DNA from: Coniochaeta sp. PMI_546
Taxonomy: Eukaryota; Ascomycota; Sordariomycetes; Coniochaetales; Coniochaetaceae
Assembly (NCBI GenBank): GCA_021432605.1
Contig: MU271143.1
Span: forward strand, 71,277-135,276
Direction: 5' to 3'
DNA: 64,000 nt
Of the stretch, positions 63,812-64,000 are shown piece by piece; the stretch's first letter is position 1; each line of letters begins with the position of its first letter. Under the pieces are notes generated by a model. It was not told the origin of the DNA and ran no database searches. It saw nothing but the letters and a program-made list of their open reading frames with translations. Made by a program: the position numbers and the translations under genes.

Positions 63812-64000
63812 TTACAGCGCCTTCCTGAAAGCAGCCTTTAGCGGCCAGATCTGAGTCTACGGTCTCGCCGTCAGTCTTACTCCATTTCACATAGCCTCAC
63901 AAGAGGGGTGATGAATGATGTACTGAAACTCACATTCTCAACATCCCAGACTCCAGTCTGAGCATAGACATCCTTCTTCAGGATCTCAAGGACCTCCTCC
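63812..64000 (-). CDS. YCII-like protein, C-terminal part (runs off the window)
   Basis: Two 3' exons are visible: 64000-63934 (incomplete) and 63856-63812, with a 77-nt GTGAGT..CCGTAG intron. They encode 'EEVLEILKKDVYAQTGVWDV', then 'ENTQIWPLKAAFRKAL' and the stop. The pattern of 'D.Y...GVWD...Q..P.K.A.RKAL' is how I remember the end of small fungal YciI-related proteins, which are dimeric alpha-beta barrel proteins. The N-terminal part with the conserved His/Asp lies outside the window, so both the family and the function are tentative. Confidence 0.6.

Noticed and set aside
1-64000. CRISPR arrays, insertion sequences or intact transposons
   Set aside because: No direct-repeat/spacer array, transposase, integrase or reverse-transcriptase motif was seen; the repeats found are simple or short dispersed elements.

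Overview
The window is nuclear DNA of a filamentous ascomycete (Pezizomycotina), most likely a sordariomycete. Nearly every gene has short introns (about 50-105 nt, a few longer) with GT..CTAAC/CTGAC..AG signals. The complex I 21.3 kDa subunit, the DUF1761, DUF2408 and DUF3112-type proteins and the SCS2, NEM1 and QCR8 proteins have the form I know from that group. I cannot name the species. Exon coordinates were placed by eye from splice signals, reading frame and family conservation.

Layout. 0.7-9.3 kb: a seven-span membrane protein, dynactin p25, an intron-containing tRNA-Thr(UGU), a secreted GMC oxidoreductase, tRNA-Lys(CUU) and another polytopic membrane protein. 10.2-17.5 kb: an SDR oxidoreductase, a nuclear-type peroxiredoxin, complex I 21.3 kDa, LTO1 and argininosuccinate lyase. 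17.9-22.2 kb: a small accessory-looking island with a cysteine-rich DUF3716-like gene and an 829-residue protein of an unassigned fungal family. 23-44 kb: a low-complexity protein with GPHGVH repeats, eIF2B-beta (GCD7), NHP2, a DUF1761 protein, NEM1, QCR8, PHB1, RNA exonuclease REX3, a GT8 glycosyltransferase and ER DnaJ SCJ1. 44-51 kb: spliceosomal helicase PRP2 and a very large DUF3824-type RS/RE-rich protein. 51.2-54.2 kb holds no recognisable gene. 54-64 kb: a secreted, extremely acidic repeat protein, VAP/SCS2, a UBA-UBX protein, RPP1, a DUF2408 protein and the 3' end of a YCII-like gene.

Most genes are independent housekeeping genes for translation and ribosome assembly (GCD7, NHP2, RPP1, LTO1, tRNAs), splicing and RNA decay (PRP2, REX3), mitochondria (21.3 kDa, QCR8, PHB1) and the ER/lipid interface (NEM1, SCS2, SCJ1). 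Several are arranged head to head over short shared promoters (GCD7/NHP2, QCR8/PHB1, SCJ1/PRP2, RPP1/DUF2408).

The most unusual signal is downstream of REX3. The frame stays coding-like for another 95 codons after the UAG stop, interrupted only by two further UAG codons. All three UAGs follow GAC, and the extension also contains two GAC-UGG units. UAG-to-UGG recoding, as in the A-to-I mRNA editing of sexual-stage Sordariomycetes, would give a regular Asp-Trp repeat tail.
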